Both the position numbers and the translations under genes were made by a program. The notes under the pieces are model-generated. The model did no database searches. It was not told where the DNA came from and was given only the letters and a program-made list of their open reading frames with translations. From assembly GCA_963976395.1 (NCBI GenBank), contig CAXBLG010000007.1:1-64000 (forward strand): a DNA stretch of 64,000 nt. The letters are read 5' to 3'. The stretch comes from UBA11612 sp963976395 (GTDB lineage Bacteria > Pseudomonadota > Alphaproteobacteria > Rhodospirillales > Rhodospirillaceae). The first letter of the stretch is position 1. Each line of letters begins with the position of its first letter. Shown here one piece after another: positions 63,611-64,000 of this stretch.

Positions 63611-64000
63611 TCAAAACATGTCCAATGCGACTTTGGCCACCTCGGACATGTTCGCCGGTGTCCAGGGCGGGTCCCAGGTAATAGTCACCGCCACCTCTCC
63701 GACGCCGACCAGATTAGCCGCTGCATCGGCAACTTCCTGCGGCAACGTGCCCGCAACCGGACACGCCGGGGCCGTTAACGTCATGCTGATGGCGACATCT
63801 CCGCTCTCGGCAATCTTCAAATCATAGATCAATCCGAGGTCGTATATGTTCACCGGTATTTCCGGGTCGTAAACGGTCCGCAGCGCCTCGACCACTTCAT
63901 CCTCGGTTGAAACCGGTACAGCGGGATCGCGCGGCGCTCCCGAACGAACGACATCACCTTCTTCGGGTGTTTCGCCGTCGCCGGCGGGAAGTGAGAACGG
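63611..64000 (-). CDS. sufT: SufT/DUF59 (MIP18) Fe-S maturation protein, 5' end outside window
   Basis: The coding frame is open to the right window edge, so the N-terminus is missing. The visible 129 residues include EALRTVYDPEIPVNIYDLGL, TLTAPACPVAGTLPQEV and VTITWDPPWTPANMSEVAK, the DUF59/MIP18 core with the conserved Cys in TAPACP. SufT proteins help build Fe-S clusters. It is followed by sufA 49 bases downstream, and the rest of the suf operon probably lies beyond the right edge. Confidence 0.93.
   Translation of the reverse strand, partial: PFSLPAGDGETPEEGDVVRSGAPRDPAVPVSTEDEVVEALRTVYDPEIPVNIYDLGLIYDLKIAESGDVAISMTLTAPACPVAGTLPQEVADAAANLVGVGEVAVTITWDPPWTPANMSEVAKVALDMF

Overview
The window is chromosomal DNA from an alphaproteobacterium of moderate GC content. 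The placement rests on the gene set: an NDUFA12-type complex I assembly protein, a DUF2155 protein, a DUF455 ferritin-like protein, an RNase E whose S1 domain carries a long acidic insertion, the block aroQ-accB-accC-aat-DUF2155-mlaD-NDUFA12, and the end of a suf operon of the sufT-sufA type. No finer taxonomic placement is attempted.

Layout. At 1-218 the end of a serine-recombinase gene runs into the 3' half of a tRNA-Met gene, so an integrated element probably lies to the left. Positions 351-3108 hold a tRNA-thiolation and Fe-S group (mnmA, a 2Fe-2S ferredoxin, a cysteine desulfurase). Positions 3381-24214 are mostly housekeeping: an alpha/beta hydrolase, anmK, tyrS, an AsmA/YhdP-like envelope protein, glnE, a peroxiredoxin with a histone-like tail, a DUF455 protein, prfB with a classic +1 programmed frameshift, a class A penicillin-binding protein, an amidase, rne and an aminotransferase. 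Positions 24217-29834 hold a degenerate gamma-glutamyltransferase-like lipoprotein, an M48 protease with TPRs, a DsbA/ScsC-like thiol protein, a DUF2786-like protein and a solitary flagellar hook protein. Positions 30073-36139 hold thiGS, the aroQ-acc-aat block, two tandem MlaD paralogs and NDUFA12. Positions 36333-41247 hold a NrdR-box-controlled B12-dependent ribonucleotide reductase followed by an OAS/CD-NTase-fold protein that lacks two of three catalytic aspartates. Positions 41254-47646 hold serA, ridA, an acyltransferase, a RayT-like transposase, a thioesterase and parE. Positions 47643-53074 form a valine/isobutyrate degradation operon plus a divergent CoA-acylating aldehyde dehydrogenase with a strong terminator. 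Positions 53349-59604 form a five-gene exopolysaccharide locus of PNAG type. The right end holds tRNA-Val, an N-formylglutamate amidohydrolase, an unknown protein, a HIG1 protein, a receiver-only response regulator, sufA and a partial sufT.

How genes work together. MnmA needs sulfur from a cysteine desulfurase, so the left cluster is a plausible sulfur-relay unit, separate from the Suf machinery at the right end. The acd-hydrolase-mmsB operon converts isobutyryl-CoA towards methylmalonate semialdehyde. The exopolysaccharide locus pairs a synthase, a membrane-anchored deacetylase, a TPR plus beta-barrel exporter and a receiver protein.

The two items most worth following are the catalytically degenerate OAS/CD-NTase-like protein at 40264-41247 and the compact exopolysaccharide locus with an embedded receiver and HEAT protein.
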